A DNA stretch of 64,000 bases from JAOPZW01 sp963851295 (GTDB taxonomy: Bacteria > Actinomycetota > Thermoleophilia > Solirubrobacterales > Solirubrobacteraceae): NCBI GenBank assembly GCA_963851295.1, contig CAWKOS010000006.1:62001-126000 (forward strand), written 5' to 3'. Each line of letters opens with the position of its first letter. Position 1 is the first letter of the stretch. Under the pieces are notes generated by a model. That model was not told the DNA's origin and made no database searches. It was given only the letters and a program-made list of their open reading frames with translations. A program made the position numbers and the translations under genes. Positions 14,900-23,058 of this stretch are shown in pieces.

Positions 14900-15844
14900 A
14901 TGCGAGCCGCCACCATCCGCGACGGCGAGGTCGTGGTCGAGGAGCACCCCGATCCGCAGCCCGGCGCCGGCGAGGTCCTGGTGCGCGTGCGCGCGGCGGG
15001 CATCAACGGCGCCGACATCCACCAGCGTGCCGGCCACTACCCGGCGCCCCCGGGCTCGCCGCCCGACATCCCGGGCCTCGAGCTCGCCGGCGAGGTCGCC
15101 GCCCGCGGCCCCGGCGCCGAGCGCTTCGCTGAGGGCGACCGCGTGATGGCGATCGTCGGCGGCGGCGGGCAGGCCGAGCTGGCGACCGTCCACGAGCGCC
15201 AGCTCATGCCCGTCCCCGATGGGCTCGGATGGCCCGAGGCGGGCGGGCTGCCCGAGGTCTTCACGACCGCCCACGACGCCCTCTTCACGCAGGCGGGGCT
15301 GCGCGCCGGCGAGCGGCTGCTCGTCCACGGCGCCGCGGGCGGCGTGGGCACCGCGGGCGTCCAGCTCGGCGCGGCCACGGGCGCCGAAGTGACCGCCACG
15401 GTCCGCAACGAGGCGCTGCGCGACGGGGTCGCCGCCCTCGGCGCGCACGCGGTCATCGCGCCCGAGGGCTTCGCCGACCACGGGCCCTTCGACGTCATCC
15501 TCGAGCTCGTGGGCGCGCCCAACCTCGCGGGCGACGTCGCCGCCCTGGCCACGAGCGGGCGGATCGTGATCATCGGCATCGGCGGCGGCGCCAAGGCGGA
15601 GCTCAACCTCGGGGCCCTGATGGGCAAGCGCGCGACGGTGCGCGGCTCGACCCTGCGCCCGCGCCCGCTGGAGGAGAAGGCGCTCACGGCCCGCGCCATG
15701 GAGCGCCACGTGCTGGCGCTCTTCGAGCGCGCGGCGCTGCGCGTCCCCGTCGCCGCCACCTACCCGCTCGACGCCGTCGACAAGGCCTACGCGCGCTTCA
15801 CGGCCGGCGGCAAGCTCGGCAAGATCGTCCTCGAGCCGTCGTGA
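14900..15844 (+). CDS. Medium-chain dehydrogenase/reductase, NADPH:quinone reductase type
   Basis: A 314-residue zinc-independent MDR protein. The GroES-like catalytic domain shows AAGINGADIHQRAGHYP and GLELAGEVAARGPG. The Rossmann part shows LLVHGAAGGVGTAGVQLGAA, and the end reads KAYARFTAGGKLGKIVLEP. This pattern matches PIG3/QorA-like quinone oxidoreductases that use NADPH to reduce quinones or enoyl compounds. No zinc-binding cysteines are seen. It overlaps a small NTF2-like gene by GTGA, suggesting a two-gene operon. The substrate is not known. Confidence 0.9.
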   Translation: MRAATIRDGEVVVEEHPDPQPGAGEVLVRVRAAGINGADIHQRAGHYPAPPGSPPDIPGLELAGEVAARGPGAERFAEGDRVMAIVGGGGQAELATVHERQLMPVPDGLGWPEAGGLPEVFTTAHDALFTQAGLRAGERLLVHGAAGGVGTAGVQLGAATGAEVTATVRNEALRDGVAALGAHAVIAPEGFADHGPFDVILELVGAPNLAGDVAALATSGRIVIIGIGGGAKAELNLGALMGKRATVRGSTLRPRPLEEKALTARAMERHVLALFERAALRVPVAATYPLDAVDKAYARFTAGGKLGKIVLEPS

Positions 15845-16143
15845 ACGCCGCCGAGCGTCTCTGGCGCGGCCTGGGCCGCCACGACTGGGAGGCGGTCCGC
15901 GCCCAGTTCCACGCCGCGGCGGTCGTCGAGCGGCCGGCCTCCGGCGAGCGCCTCGACGTCGACGACTACATCGCCGCCCATCGCGAGGCGGCCGCCCGCG
16001 GCGAGGGTGAGATCGAGGTGCTGCGCTCGCTCTCCGACGGACGTGCCGCCGTCATCGAGGCGCGCGCCGGGGACGCGCGCTGCGTGGGCATCTACGACCT
16101 GCACGAGGGCAGGATCGCCGGCGCCGTCGAATACTGGGCCTAG
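15841..16143 (+). CDS. Small NTF2-like protein
   Basis: A 100-residue protein starting with a GTG that overlaps the oxidoreductase stop. LWRGLGRHDWEAVRAQFHAAAVVERPASGERLDVDDY and the closing YDLHEGRIAGAVEYWA follow the SnoaL/NTF2 pattern of an initial helix, a core loop and curved strands. It is the second such protein at the end of an operon in this window (compare 4982-5458). The function is unknown. Its stop shares a CTAG with the converging small gene. Confidence 0.75.
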   Translation: MNAAERLWRGLGRHDWEAVRAQFHAAAVVERPASGERLDVDDYIAAHREAAARGEGEIEVLRSLSDGRAAVIEARAGDARCVGIYDLHEGRIAGAVEYWA

Positions 16144-16316
16144 GCTTCGTCCAGCGCGTCCTCGTCGGAGACCGCGACCTCTTCCTGTGCGTGGATCGTG
16201 CACAGCGCCGGGCCGCCGGACTCCAGGACCTGCTCGAGCTCGCGCTCGGTCAGCTTGGCCCCGCACTCCTCGCAGCGGTCGCCCACCTGCTCCAGGGTCT
16301 TCTCCTCGAGGTCCAT
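16140..16316 (-). CDS. Small CxxC zinc-ribbon-like protein
   Basis: A 58-residue protein read from ATG at complement 16316. It contains CEEC at residues 15-18 and a later Cys-x2-His (CTIH, about 40-43), which together could bind one zinc ion. The ends are acidic. The layout recalls mini zinc fingers of the DksA/TraR or zinc-ribbon sort, but no family is recognised with certainty. Codon use is like its neighbours. It lies upstream of, and converges on, the NTF2-like gene. Confidence 0.65.
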   Translation of the reverse strand: MDLEEKTLEQVGDRCEECGAKLTERELEQVLESGGPALCTIHAQEEVAVSDEDALDEA

Positions 16317-16325
16317 GCCTGCACG

Positions 16326-17039
16326 TTACCCCTCTCCCGCGCGGGAGAACAGTGAGCCGATGCGGTCCACGTTGGGCGCGAGGTAGCCGACGGCCAGAAG
16401 GGCGATGGTCGGCAGCTCGGAGTCGAGCAGGATCTCGCACGCCGCCGCGGCCAGGAGGCCCAGGAGCATGCCCAGCTCCGCGGCGCGCTCGCGCATCCTC
16501 AGGCGCCGGGCGTAGGCCGCGAAGGCGGCCAGGAAGACGACGTCGACGGCGCTCAGCCGGGCGGCGACCAGGCCGGTGCCCCAGTCGGGCAGCTCGAGCG
16601 TGAGCGCGTCGCCGGGCTTGGAGGTCGACAGCGTGAAGAGCCCGGCCGAGCCGCCGTTGCGCGCCTGCACGATGTCGATGACGGCGACGAAGAGCGGCAG
16701 CGCGACCGCGAGCGCGGGCGTGTCGAAGACGACGGCGAAGGCGATGCCCAGGCAGGCGAAGAGGATGGCCTCGAAGGGCGTCGCCGAGGCGGCGGCGTCG
16801 CTCGCGTCGAGCGCTGCCACGAGCAGGCCCGCGCCCGCCACGGCGGGGACGAGCGCGAGCGGCGCGTCGGCGACCGCGACGAGCGCCGAGACGAGGGCGA
16901 CCACGAGCGCGATCCCGACGCCGCACCCCACGAGCGCCGAGAGCTCCGGGGGGTGCAGCTGCGGCAGCTCGGGGGCGACGAGGAAGTAGGCGAGGTTGGC
17001 GCCGAGGAGGCCTAATAGGGCGGCAGGTCCGCGTACCAA
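16326..17039 (-). CDS. Multi-pass membrane protein of unknown function
   Basis: A roughly 237-residue hydrophobic protein with about six to seven membrane segments, rich in Ala, Leu and Val. Near the middle lies a hydrophilic stretch, VQARNGGSAG to LELPDWGTG, probably an outside loop. No known family motif is recognised. The frame has no ATG near its start; TTG at complement 17039, inside the last codons of the UDG-like gene, is the most likely start and implies translational coupling. The gene appears to be the last of the operon that begins with the GT-PHP fusion. The start is uncertain, the coding frame less so. Confidence 0.65.
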   Translation of the reverse strand: MVRGPAALLGLLGANLAYFLVAPELPQLHPPELSALVGCGVGIALVVALVSALVAVADAPLALVPAVAGAGLLVAALDASDAAASATPFEAILFACLGIAFAVVFDTPALAVALPLFVAVIDIVQARNGGSAGLFTLSTSKPGDALTLELPDWGTGLVAARLSAVDVVFLAAFAAYARRLRMRERAAELGMLLGLLAAAACEILLDSELPTIALLAVGYLAPNVDRIGSLFSRAGEG

Positions 17040-17665
17040 TCGCCCAGCACCCTGAAGGCCGACCAGAAGTCGCGCTTGGCCGCCTCCTCGTCGAGGGCCT
17101 CGTCGATGTTCGGCACCACGAGCGCGTCGCACGCCGGGGTCAGCGGTTGGACGACGCCGAGCAGCGGCTCGACGTGTCGTGCCAGCGGCACGTCGAGGTC
17201 GTTGAGCGCGGCGAGGGCGTCCTCGCCCATCACCACCACGATCTTCGGCACCACGATGGCCATCTCCTCGACCACCCGCGCCACGCAGGCGGGGTCGGCG
17301 AGCGACGGGTCGCCCACGGGGCACTTCACGCAGAGCGTGCCGTAGACGGCCAGCGGGTCGATGCCCAGCCGCTTGAGCGACTTCATGAGCGCCGTGCCGC
17401 TGCGGCCGTAGAAGGCGACGCCCTCTTCGACCTCGCTGGCGGCGGCGGCGTACTTGAGCAGGAAGATGTCGGCCTGGGGATGGCCGGAGCCGAGCACGGG
17501 CATCAGGTTGCCGCGCGGGCAGTGCTCACAGGACTGCAGCTCGCGGGTCAGGGAGTTGAGCTCGCGGATGGCGCGCTCGAGGTACTTCTCGCGGATCTCG
17601 TCGTCGGTCGCGGGCATGGGTCCTGCGGGCTTCGACGGGTCCGCAGGTCGTCCTTGCCCCTGCAT
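17012..17665 (-). CDS. Uracil-DNA glycosylase superfamily protein with degenerate active-site motif
   Basis: A 217-residue protein whose layout follows family 4/5 UDGs: SCEHCPRGN gives two of four expected iron-sulfur cysteines, VYGTLCVKCPVGD a third and DPACVARV a fourth; VAFYGRSGTALMKSL matches the uracil-pocket segment, and PKIVVVMGEDAL the later strand. The canonical GEAPG catalytic loop is replaced by LLKYAAAASEVEEG, so normal glycosylase activity is doubtful. ATG 17665 overlaps the GT-PHP stop as TGATG; a second ATG at 17617 (MPATDDE) is an alternative. It sits in an operon with a glycosyltransferase-PHP fusion and a membrane protein. Confidence 0.75.
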   Translation of the reverse strand: MQGQGRPADPSKPAGPMPATDDEIREKYLERAIRELNSLTRELQSCEHCPRGNLMPVLGSGHPQADIFLLKYAAAASEVEEGVAFYGRSGTALMKSLKRLGIDPLAVYGTLCVKCPVGDPSLADPACVARVVEEMAIVVPKIVVVMGEDALAALNDLDVPLARHVEPLLGVVQPLTPACDALVVPNIDEALDEEAAKRDFWSAFRVLGDWYADLPPY

Positions 17666-19530
17666 CACGCCTTGCGGATCGCGCGGCGCACGCGGCGCTC
17701 GCGCCGGCGCTCGCGCGCGCCCGGAGGCGTGGCCTTCGTCTCCAGGAACTTCAGCGCCTGCACGTAGAGCAGACTCGACGGCTTGGTGATGATCTCGGCC
17801 GAGCGCAGCGCCTCGAGGAACTCCTCGGGGCCGTCGAAGTCGGGCATCCGCACGCGCACCGAGCCGAGCCCCTGCGCCACGTGGGCGTCGGAGCCCGCGC
17901 CCGCCGGGATCCGGTACTTGGCCGCGAAGCGGGCGGCCTCCTCGTTGAAGGAGCCTATGGCTACGCGCGGGTTGTAGACCTCGATGGCGTCGACGTCCTC
18001 GACGACGTCGAGCAGGTGCTCGTAGTCGGGGACCGCGTGCATGCGGTCGAAGGGGTGCGGGACGTACACGACGCCGCCCTGGCGGCGGATCTCGGCCACG
18101 GTCTCGGCCAGCGACAGGCCTCGCGGGATGCGCTCCTTGAGGAAGAGGCCGATGACCTCGCCCTGGTGGGCGGTCTTGACCTCCTCGCCGACGATGACCT
18201 TCACGCCGTAGTCGGCCGCCTTGCCGGCCGCCTCCAGGGCGCCGGAGACCTCGTTGTGGTCGGTGACCGCGATCGCGCCCAGCCCCTGGTCGCGCGCGGT
18301 GGCGAGCAGCACCTCGACCGGCGTGGCGCAGTCGTGGCTGTGGTCGGTGTGCATGTGCAAGTCGACGTCGATCGTCCGCCGCCCCTCCAGGCGCTGGGCG
18401 AGGCGCTTGTCGCCGCGGCCGTCGTGGCGGCGCGCCGCCAGACCGCGGTAGAGATCCTCGAGCTCGTCGGCGACCACGCTCCACGGGCGCGGCCGGGCGC
18501 CCGCGCGCAGGCGCTCGCGCAGGCCGGCGTCGGCCACGAGGCGGCCGACCTGGGCGACGAGCGTCTCGATGTCGTTGGGCTCGAAGAGCAGCCCGGCCTC
18601 GCCGTCGTCGAGCGTCTCCTCGTAGACCGCCAGGCGCGCGGCGACGGGCACGGCGCCCGCGGCCTGGGCGCGCGCGATGAGACCTGGCGCGGGCGCGACG
18701 CCGTCGGAGGCCGCGACGAGGATGTCGGCGCCCGCCAGCGCCTCGTCGGCCTCGCGCACGAAGCGCACCCGCTCTTGGAGATCGGCGCGCAGCGGCGCCG
18801 AGGTCGACGGGCCGCGCTCGGAGTAGACGACGGCCTCCCACGGCAGCGCGGGGTCCAGGCGCCGCAGCGAGCGCAGGAACAGCCGCAGGGCGCCGCGCTC
18901 CTCGTGCTCGAGGTAGGCGATCCGGACGCGGTCGCCGGCCTCGGCGGGACGCGGCAGCGCGTCGGCGCCGGGCGGGACGATCGCGTAGTCGCCGGGGAAG
19001 AAGCGCCGCAGCAGGTCGGCGGTCGCGCTGTAGGTCGCGGTGCGCGCGTCGAGGCGCCCGAACACGAGCTGGACGACCTTGCGCGCGACCTGCGTGGAGA
19101 CGACGCGCTCGGTCGGCGCATGGAAGGTCCCCACGTTGAGCGCGCGCGAGTGGCGCAGCGCGGTGCTCGCGACGCTCGGGGCGAACGGCTCGTGGACGTG
19201 GCAGAGGTCGAGCGCCGCGTCCTCGAAGAGGTCGGAGATGGTGCGCGCGACGTCGATCGGCAGCGCGGCGCGCCGTCGCCCGGGCAGCGGGGGCAGCGCC
19301 TCCCCCACCGCCAGCACGCGCACCTCGCCGGGCTCGGGGACGAGCACCCCGCCGCGCACCGCCTTGCGCGACTCGCGCACGAGCGCGTTCGACGAGGACG
19401 GGGCGACGATGAGGACCCGGTGGCCGCGCTCGGCCAGCTCGTCGGAGACGCGCGCCACGAAGGTGTTGACGTCGTGGCGGTCCTCCCACTGGTACGGCGT
19501 GACCTGGGCGATGGAGAGAGGGTCGGGCAC
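17665..19530 (-). CDS. Glycosyltransferase (GT4-like) fused to a PHP-domain phosphoesterase
   Basis: A 621-residue two-domain protein. Residues 1-375 look like a GT-B glycosyltransferase: SIAQVTPYQWEDRHDVNTFV, AERGHRVLIVAPS, DLCHVHEPFAPSVAS, then a nucleotide-sugar half with GEAGLLFEPNDIETLV. After a short linker, residues 395-600 are a PHP domain: VDLHMHTDHSHDC, AIAVTDHNEVSG, VIVGEEVKT, VYVPHPFDRMH and AGSDAHV, which hold the metal-binding His and Asp residues. The C-terminus is strongly basic. A single chain that both transfers sugar and hydrolyses a phosphoester is implied. GTG 19530 lies six bases after TATCCT. It is followed by the UDG-like gene with a TGATG overlap. Confidence 0.88.
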   Translation of the reverse strand: MPDPLSIAQVTPYQWEDRHDVNTFVARVSDELAERGHRVLIVAPSSSNALVRESRKAVRGGVLVPEPGEVRVLAVGEALPPLPGRRRAALPIDVARTISDLFEDAALDLCHVHEPFAPSVASTALRHSRALNVGTFHAPTERVVSTQVARKVVQLVFGRLDARTATYSATADLLRRFFPGDYAIVPPGADALPRPAEAGDRVRIAYLEHEERGALRLFLRSLRRLDPALPWEAVVYSERGPSTSAPLRADLQERVRFVREADEALAGADILVAASDGVAPAPGLIARAQAAGAVPVAARLAVYEETLDDGEAGLLFEPNDIETLVAQVGRLVADAGLRERLRAGARPRPWSVVADELEDLYRGLAARRHDGRGDKRLAQRLEGRRTIDVDLHMHTDHSHDCATPVEVLLATARDQGLGAIAVTDHNEVSGALEAAGKAADYGVKVIVGEEVKTAHQGEVIGLFLKERIPRGLSLAETVAEIRRQGGVVYVPHPFDRMHAVPDYEHLLDVVEDVDAIEVYNPRVAIGSFNEEAARFAAKYRIPAGAGSDAHVAQGLGSVRVRMPDFDGPEEFLEALRSAEIITKPSSLLYVQALKFLETKATPPGARERRRERRVRRAIRKA

Positions 19531-19536
19531 GGGCGC

Positions 19537-19542
19537 AGGATA
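19537..19542 (-). promoter_or_regulatory. Putative -10 box of the GT-PHP operon
   Basis: TATCCT on the minus strand, six bases before GTG 19530. Confidence 0.45.
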
Positions 19543-19560
19543 GACGGGCGCCGCGGGCGC

Positions 19561-20307
19561 CTAGCGGCGGCGCTCGACGAAGGCGCGCAGCAGCGCCGGG
19601 GCGTCGGGGCCGTCGAAGAGCTCGACGCAGGCGCGCTCCTCGCGCTCCATCGCCGCCGGCAGCAGGTCCCCGAAGCGCGCGTTGAGCATCGCCTTGGTGC
19701 GCGCCACCGCCGCGCGCGACACGCCCTCGAAGGTCTGGATCCACGCCGCCAGGGCGCCATCGAGGTCGACGGGGGCGACGACGTCGTTGAGGAACCGGTG
19801 GCGCTGCGCCCACGCGGCGTCGCGCAGCGCGCCGCTGAGCAGCAGCTCGCGGGCCGCCGTCTCGCCCATCGTCGACGGCAGGAAGTGCGAGCCGGCGTTG
19901 GTGTAGGTCAGGCCGATGCCGACCTCGGGGGTGCCGAAGCGCGCCCGGGCGGTCGCGATCCGCAGGTCGCAGCTCGCGGCGAACTCGAGCGCGCCGCCGA
20001 TGCAGACGCCGTCGATCGCGGCGATCACCGGGACCGGCGCCGCCAGCGTGGCGGTCGTCACGCGCTGGAAGGCGGCGACCGTCGCCGCCCACGACTCGGG
20101 CGTCGCCTCGATGGCGGCGAAGAGGTCGTCGCCGGCGGAGAAGTGCTCGCCCGCGCCGCGCGCGATGACGCAGCGCACGGCCTCGTCGGCGCCCGCCGCC
20201 TCGATGGCGTCGGCGATCGCCTCGATCGCCCCGCACGTCCACGCGTTGCGGCTGGCCTGGCGGTCCCAGGTCACCACGCGCGCCGACCCCAGCTCGCTCA
20301 CGGTCAC
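19561..20307 (-). CDS. Enoyl-CoA hydratase/isomerase family protein
   Basis: A 248-residue crotonase-fold protein. The oxyanion-hole segments are GEHFSAGDDLF and CIGGALEFAASCDLRIA, and the second acidic position falls in FGTPEVGIGL. Both glutamates typical of true hydratases can be aligned, so hydration of an enoyl-CoA is possible, although the family also includes isomerases and lyases. The start is taken as GTG complement 20307, which overlaps the upstream CoA ligase stop (GTGA); a GTG at 20316 is possible. Coupling with a phenylacetate-CoA-ligase-like gene suggests a small acyl-CoA or aromatic acid module. Confidence 0.88.
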   Translation of the reverse strand: MTVSELGSARVVTWDRQASRNAWTCGAIEAIADAIEAAGADEAVRCVIARGAGEHFSAGDDLFAAIEATPESWAATVAAFQRVTTATLAAPVPVIAAIDGVCIGGALEFAASCDLRIATARARFGTPEVGIGLTYTNAGSHFLPSTMGETAARELLLSGALRDAAWAQRHRFLNDVVAPVDLDGALAAWIQTFEGVSRAAVARTKAMLNARFGDLLPAAMEREERACVELFDGPDAPALLRAFVERRR

Positions 20308-21533
20308 GGTGTGCACGACAGCCTCAGCTCCTCTCCGCGCGCCGTGCGGTACACCACGCGCGTCTTCTGCTCGCCCACCGGCAGCGCGCCGGGCGCCACC
20401 GCCTGCACCTCGAAGCGCGCGCCGAGCGCGACGCGCAGCTCGTCGGCCACGCCCTCCACGCCGTCCGGCGTCTCCACGAACACGCGCACGGGCGGCACGA
20501 TCGGGTCGCCGTCGGCCACCACGGCGTAGCGCCCGAGGCCGTCGAAGCGCCCCAGCACCGCGCCGATCGCCCCGGGGTGGACGTTGACCGCCTGCACGCG
20601 CAGCATGTCGTCGACGCGGCCCTCGATGCGGATCCGCGTCCCGGCGCGCCCGCAGGCGCAGGGGGCGGTCCACACGCGCGCGAGGTCGCCGGAGCGGTAG
20701 CGCAGCAGCGGCGACGCCTCGCGGCGCAGGTGCGTCCACACGAGCTCGCCGTGGGCGCCGTCCTCCAAGGGGATCGGCGTGTCGGCGCCCGGCTCGACGA
20801 GCTCGAGCACCGCGTGCCCGGCGGTCGTCAGGTGCAGGCCCGCGCGGGCCTCGCACTCGCCCGCCATCGTCGACCACACGTCGCTCATGCCGAAGCTGTC
20901 GGCCACCGTCGCCTGCCACTGCGCCTCGATCTGCTCGCGCACCGCGCTGAGCCCGGCGCCGGGCTCGCCCGCGGTGACGATGTGGCGCAGGCCGAGCGAG
21001 GGCGGGTCGATCCCGGCCTCGAGGGCGCGCCCGGCGAGGTGGGCGGGGAAGGAGAGGGTGCCGAAGATCGCCGTGATCCCCAGGCGGGGGATCATGTCGA
21101 GCAGGCGCCGGGACTGGCCGACGCCGACGGGCACGACGGTCGCCCCCGAGCCCTCGATCGCCATGTGGTCGGCGATGCCGCCGGCGTAGAGCGCGTAGTT
21201 GAGGCAGTGCGCGACGACGTCGCGCGGCCGCAGGCCCGCGATGGCGAAGGCGGCGCCGCCGATCGACGAGTTGGCCTCGTGGTCGGCGCGGGTGAGGCCG
21301 ATGGCGACGGGCTCGCCCGTGGTCCCTGAGGTGACGTGCAGGCGCACGAGCGCGTCGGGCGGCGCGCACAGGTGCTCGCCGAAGGGCGGGCGCGCGGCCT
21401 GCGAGGCGCGAAGCTCGGCCTTCGTGAGCAACGGGATGTCCGCGAGCGCCCGCGCGCCGGCGATGCGCTCGCGGTAGAAGGGCGAGCTGCGCTCCAGGTA
21501 GGCGAGCTGGGCTCGCAGCGCGGCGTCGTCCAC
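20304..21533 (-). CDS. Phenylacetate-CoA ligase-like acyl-CoA synthetase
   Basis: A 409-residue adenylate-forming enzyme similar to PaaK. It has the YLERSSPFYRERI N-terminus, the phosphate loop HVTSGTTGEPVAIGL, VTAGEPGAG, DSFGMSDVWSTMAGECEA, LLRYRSGDLAR and IEGRVDDMLRVQAVNVHPGAI, which is the usual PaaK order. PCACGRAG resembles the cysteine segment seen in some PaaK proteins. It should activate an aromatic or other carboxylic acid with ATP and CoA. The rest of a phenylacetate pathway is not here; only an enoyl-CoA hydratase follows. GTG 21533 lies six bases after TAGCGT. Confidence 0.88.
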   Translation of the reverse strand: MDDAALRAQLAYLERSSPFYRERIAGARALADIPLLTKAELRASQAARPPFGEHLCAPPDALVRLHVTSGTTGEPVAIGLTRADHEANSSIGGAAFAIAGLRPRDVVAHCLNYALYAGGIADHMAIEGSGATVVPVGVGQSRRLLDMIPRLGITAIFGTLSFPAHLAGRALEAGIDPPSLGLRHIVTAGEPGAGLSAVREQIEAQWQATVADSFGMSDVWSTMAGECEARAGLHLTTAGHAVLELVEPGADTPIPLEDGAHGELVWTHLRREASPLLRYRSGDLARVWTAPCACGRAGTRIRIEGRVDDMLRVQAVNVHPGAIGAVLGRFDGLGRYAVVADGDPIVPPVRVFVETPDGVEGVADELRVALGARFEVQAVAPGALPVGEQKTRVVYRTARGEELRLSCTP

Positions 21534-21539
21534 GCGCCC

Positions 21540-21545
21540 ACGCTA
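21540..21545 (-). promoter_or_regulatory. Putative -10 box of the CoA ligase-hydratase pair
   Basis: TAGCGT on the minus strand, six bases before GTG 21533. Confidence 0.45.
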
Positions 21546-21559
21546 GCCGACAGCGAAGC

Positions 21560-21588
21560 GGCGGGCCGCCCTGCTCGGACGGCCCGCC
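21560..21588 (-). terminator. Hairpin terminator downstream of ino1
   Basis: GGCGGGCCG pairs perfectly with CGGCCCGCC across an 11-base loop. It lies between ino1 (upstream on the minus strand) and the CoA ligase promoter. The remaining gap to 21767 contains no gene or further structure that I recognise. Confidence 0.55.
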
Positions 21589-21767
21589 GGATGCTGCTGG
21601 AGAGGAGAGTGCCGCGTCCGCTGGAGGAGAGGTGCGGAGCCTGCGCGGTTCCTTTGTCTTGTGTGACGCAGGCTACGCAGAGTTCTTCCAGCATTCGTCG
21701 GCCGGGCGGACCATCTTGCGGTCCACCCAGCGGACGATGCGGATAACCGAACCTCGGTTCGCGGCTA

Positions 21768-22997
21768 CTACGACGCGGGCTTCGCGGCGGCGGGCTTGGT
21801 GGCGGCCTTCTTGGCCGGCGCCTTGCGGCCCTTGGGGCGGGTGCCCGGCTTGCCCGCGTACTTGGCGATGAACTTCTCGGTCGCGTCGCGCGCCTCGTCG
21901 TCGGGACGCTGGGTGTGCGGCGACTTCATGAGGTACGAGCTGGGGCCGTCGAGCTGGCCGCTGACGCCGTGGTTGAGCGCCAGCTTCAGGCAGCGGACGG
22001 CGTCGATGACGATGCCCGCCGAGTTCGGCGAGTCCCAGACCTCGAGCTTGAGCTCGGCGTTGAGCGGGACGCCCCCGAAGGCCTCGCCCTCCAGGCGGAT
22101 GTGCGCCCACTTGCGGTCGGTCAGCCACGGCACGTAGTCCGAGGGGCCGACGTGGACGTTGTCGGCCTCCATCTCCAGGCCGGCCACCGAGGTCACGGCG
22201 TTGGTCTTGGAGATCTTCTTGGACTCCAGGCGCTCGCGCTCGAGCATGTTGAAGAAGTCCATGTTGCCGCCGACGTTGAGCTGCGAGGTCCGCAGCAGCT
22301 TGACGCCGCGCTCGTGGAAGAGGCGAGCCAGGACGCGGTGCGTGATGGTCGCGCCGACCTGCGACTTGATGTCGTCGCCGATGACCGGCAGGCCGGCCTT
22401 CTTGAAGCGCTTGTCCCAGTAGTCCTCGCGGGCGATGAAGACGGGGATGCAGTTCACGAACGCGCAGCCGGCCTCGAGGATCTGCTCGACGTACCACTTG
22501 GTGGCCTGCTCGGAGCCGACCGGCAGGTAGGAGACGACGACGTCGGTGTGCGTCTCCTTGAGGATCGAGACGATGTCGGCGGTCTCGCCGGGCGCCTTGG
22601 TGATCTTCTGCGCGGCGTACTTGCCGATGCCGTCGTGGGTCATCCCGCGGTGGACGGGCACGCCCAGCTTCTTGGGCAGCTTGGTGAACTTGATCGTGTT
22701 GTTGGGGTCGGCCCAGATGGCCTCGCCGAGGTCCTTGCCGACCTTCGTCTTGTTGATCTCGAAGGCGCACGTGAACTCGATGTCGCTCACGTGGTAGCCG
22801 CCGAGGTCGACGTGCATCAGGCCGGGGACCCGGGCGTTGGGGTCGGCGTCGCGGTAGTGGTGGACGCCCTGCACGAACGAGTTCGCGCAGTTGCCGACGC
22901 CGATGATCGCCACGCGCACCTTGTCGTGCTGGTAGCGGGCCTGGCCGTTCGTCGCAGGGCCGTCGCCGGCGGCGACGCCGTTGCCGTTGGTGCTCAC
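21768..22997 (-). CDS. ino1: Myo-inositol-1-phosphate synthase
   Basis: A 409-residue NAD-dependent enzyme that converts glucose 6-phosphate to inositol 1-phosphate (3-phosphate in the other numbering). Residues 28-385 follow the actinobacterial/archaeal short form: VRVAIIGVGNCANSFVQG for NAD, SYLPVGSEQATKWY, GDDIKSQVGATITHR, TSQLNVGGNMDFFNM and WDSPNSAGIVIDAVRC. The last 30 residues are a Lys/Ala/Pro tail (GRKAPAKKAATKPAAAK) not needed for catalysis. GTG 22997 follows GAAGGGAAA. It is the third gene behind PAP2 and a CDP-alcohol phosphatidyltransferase and would supply their inositol phosphate substrate. Confidence 0.95.
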   Translation of the reverse strand: MSTNGNGVAAGDGPATNGQARYQHDKVRVAIIGVGNCANSFVQGVHHYRDADPNARVPGLMHVDLGGYHVSDIEFTCAFEINKTKVGKDLGEAIWADPNNTIKFTKLPKKLGVPVHRGMTHDGIGKYAAQKITKAPGETADIVSILKETHTDVVVSYLPVGSEQATKWYVEQILEAGCAFVNCIPVFIAREDYWDKRFKKAGLPVIGDDIKSQVGATITHRVLARLFHERGVKLLRTSQLNVGGNMDFFNMLERERLESKKISKTNAVTSVAGLEMEADNVHVGPSDYVPWLTDRKWAHIRLEGEAFGGVPLNAELKLEVWDSPNSAGIVIDAVRCLKLALNHGVSGQLDGPSSYLMKSPHTQRPDDEARDATEKFIAKYAGKPGTRPKGRKAPAKKAATKPAAAKPAS

Positions 22998-23058
22998 AGT
23001 CAGAGGTTTCCCTTCGGATGAAGTTCCGACGGGATCGAACCCCGCCGTTGACCGCCGG

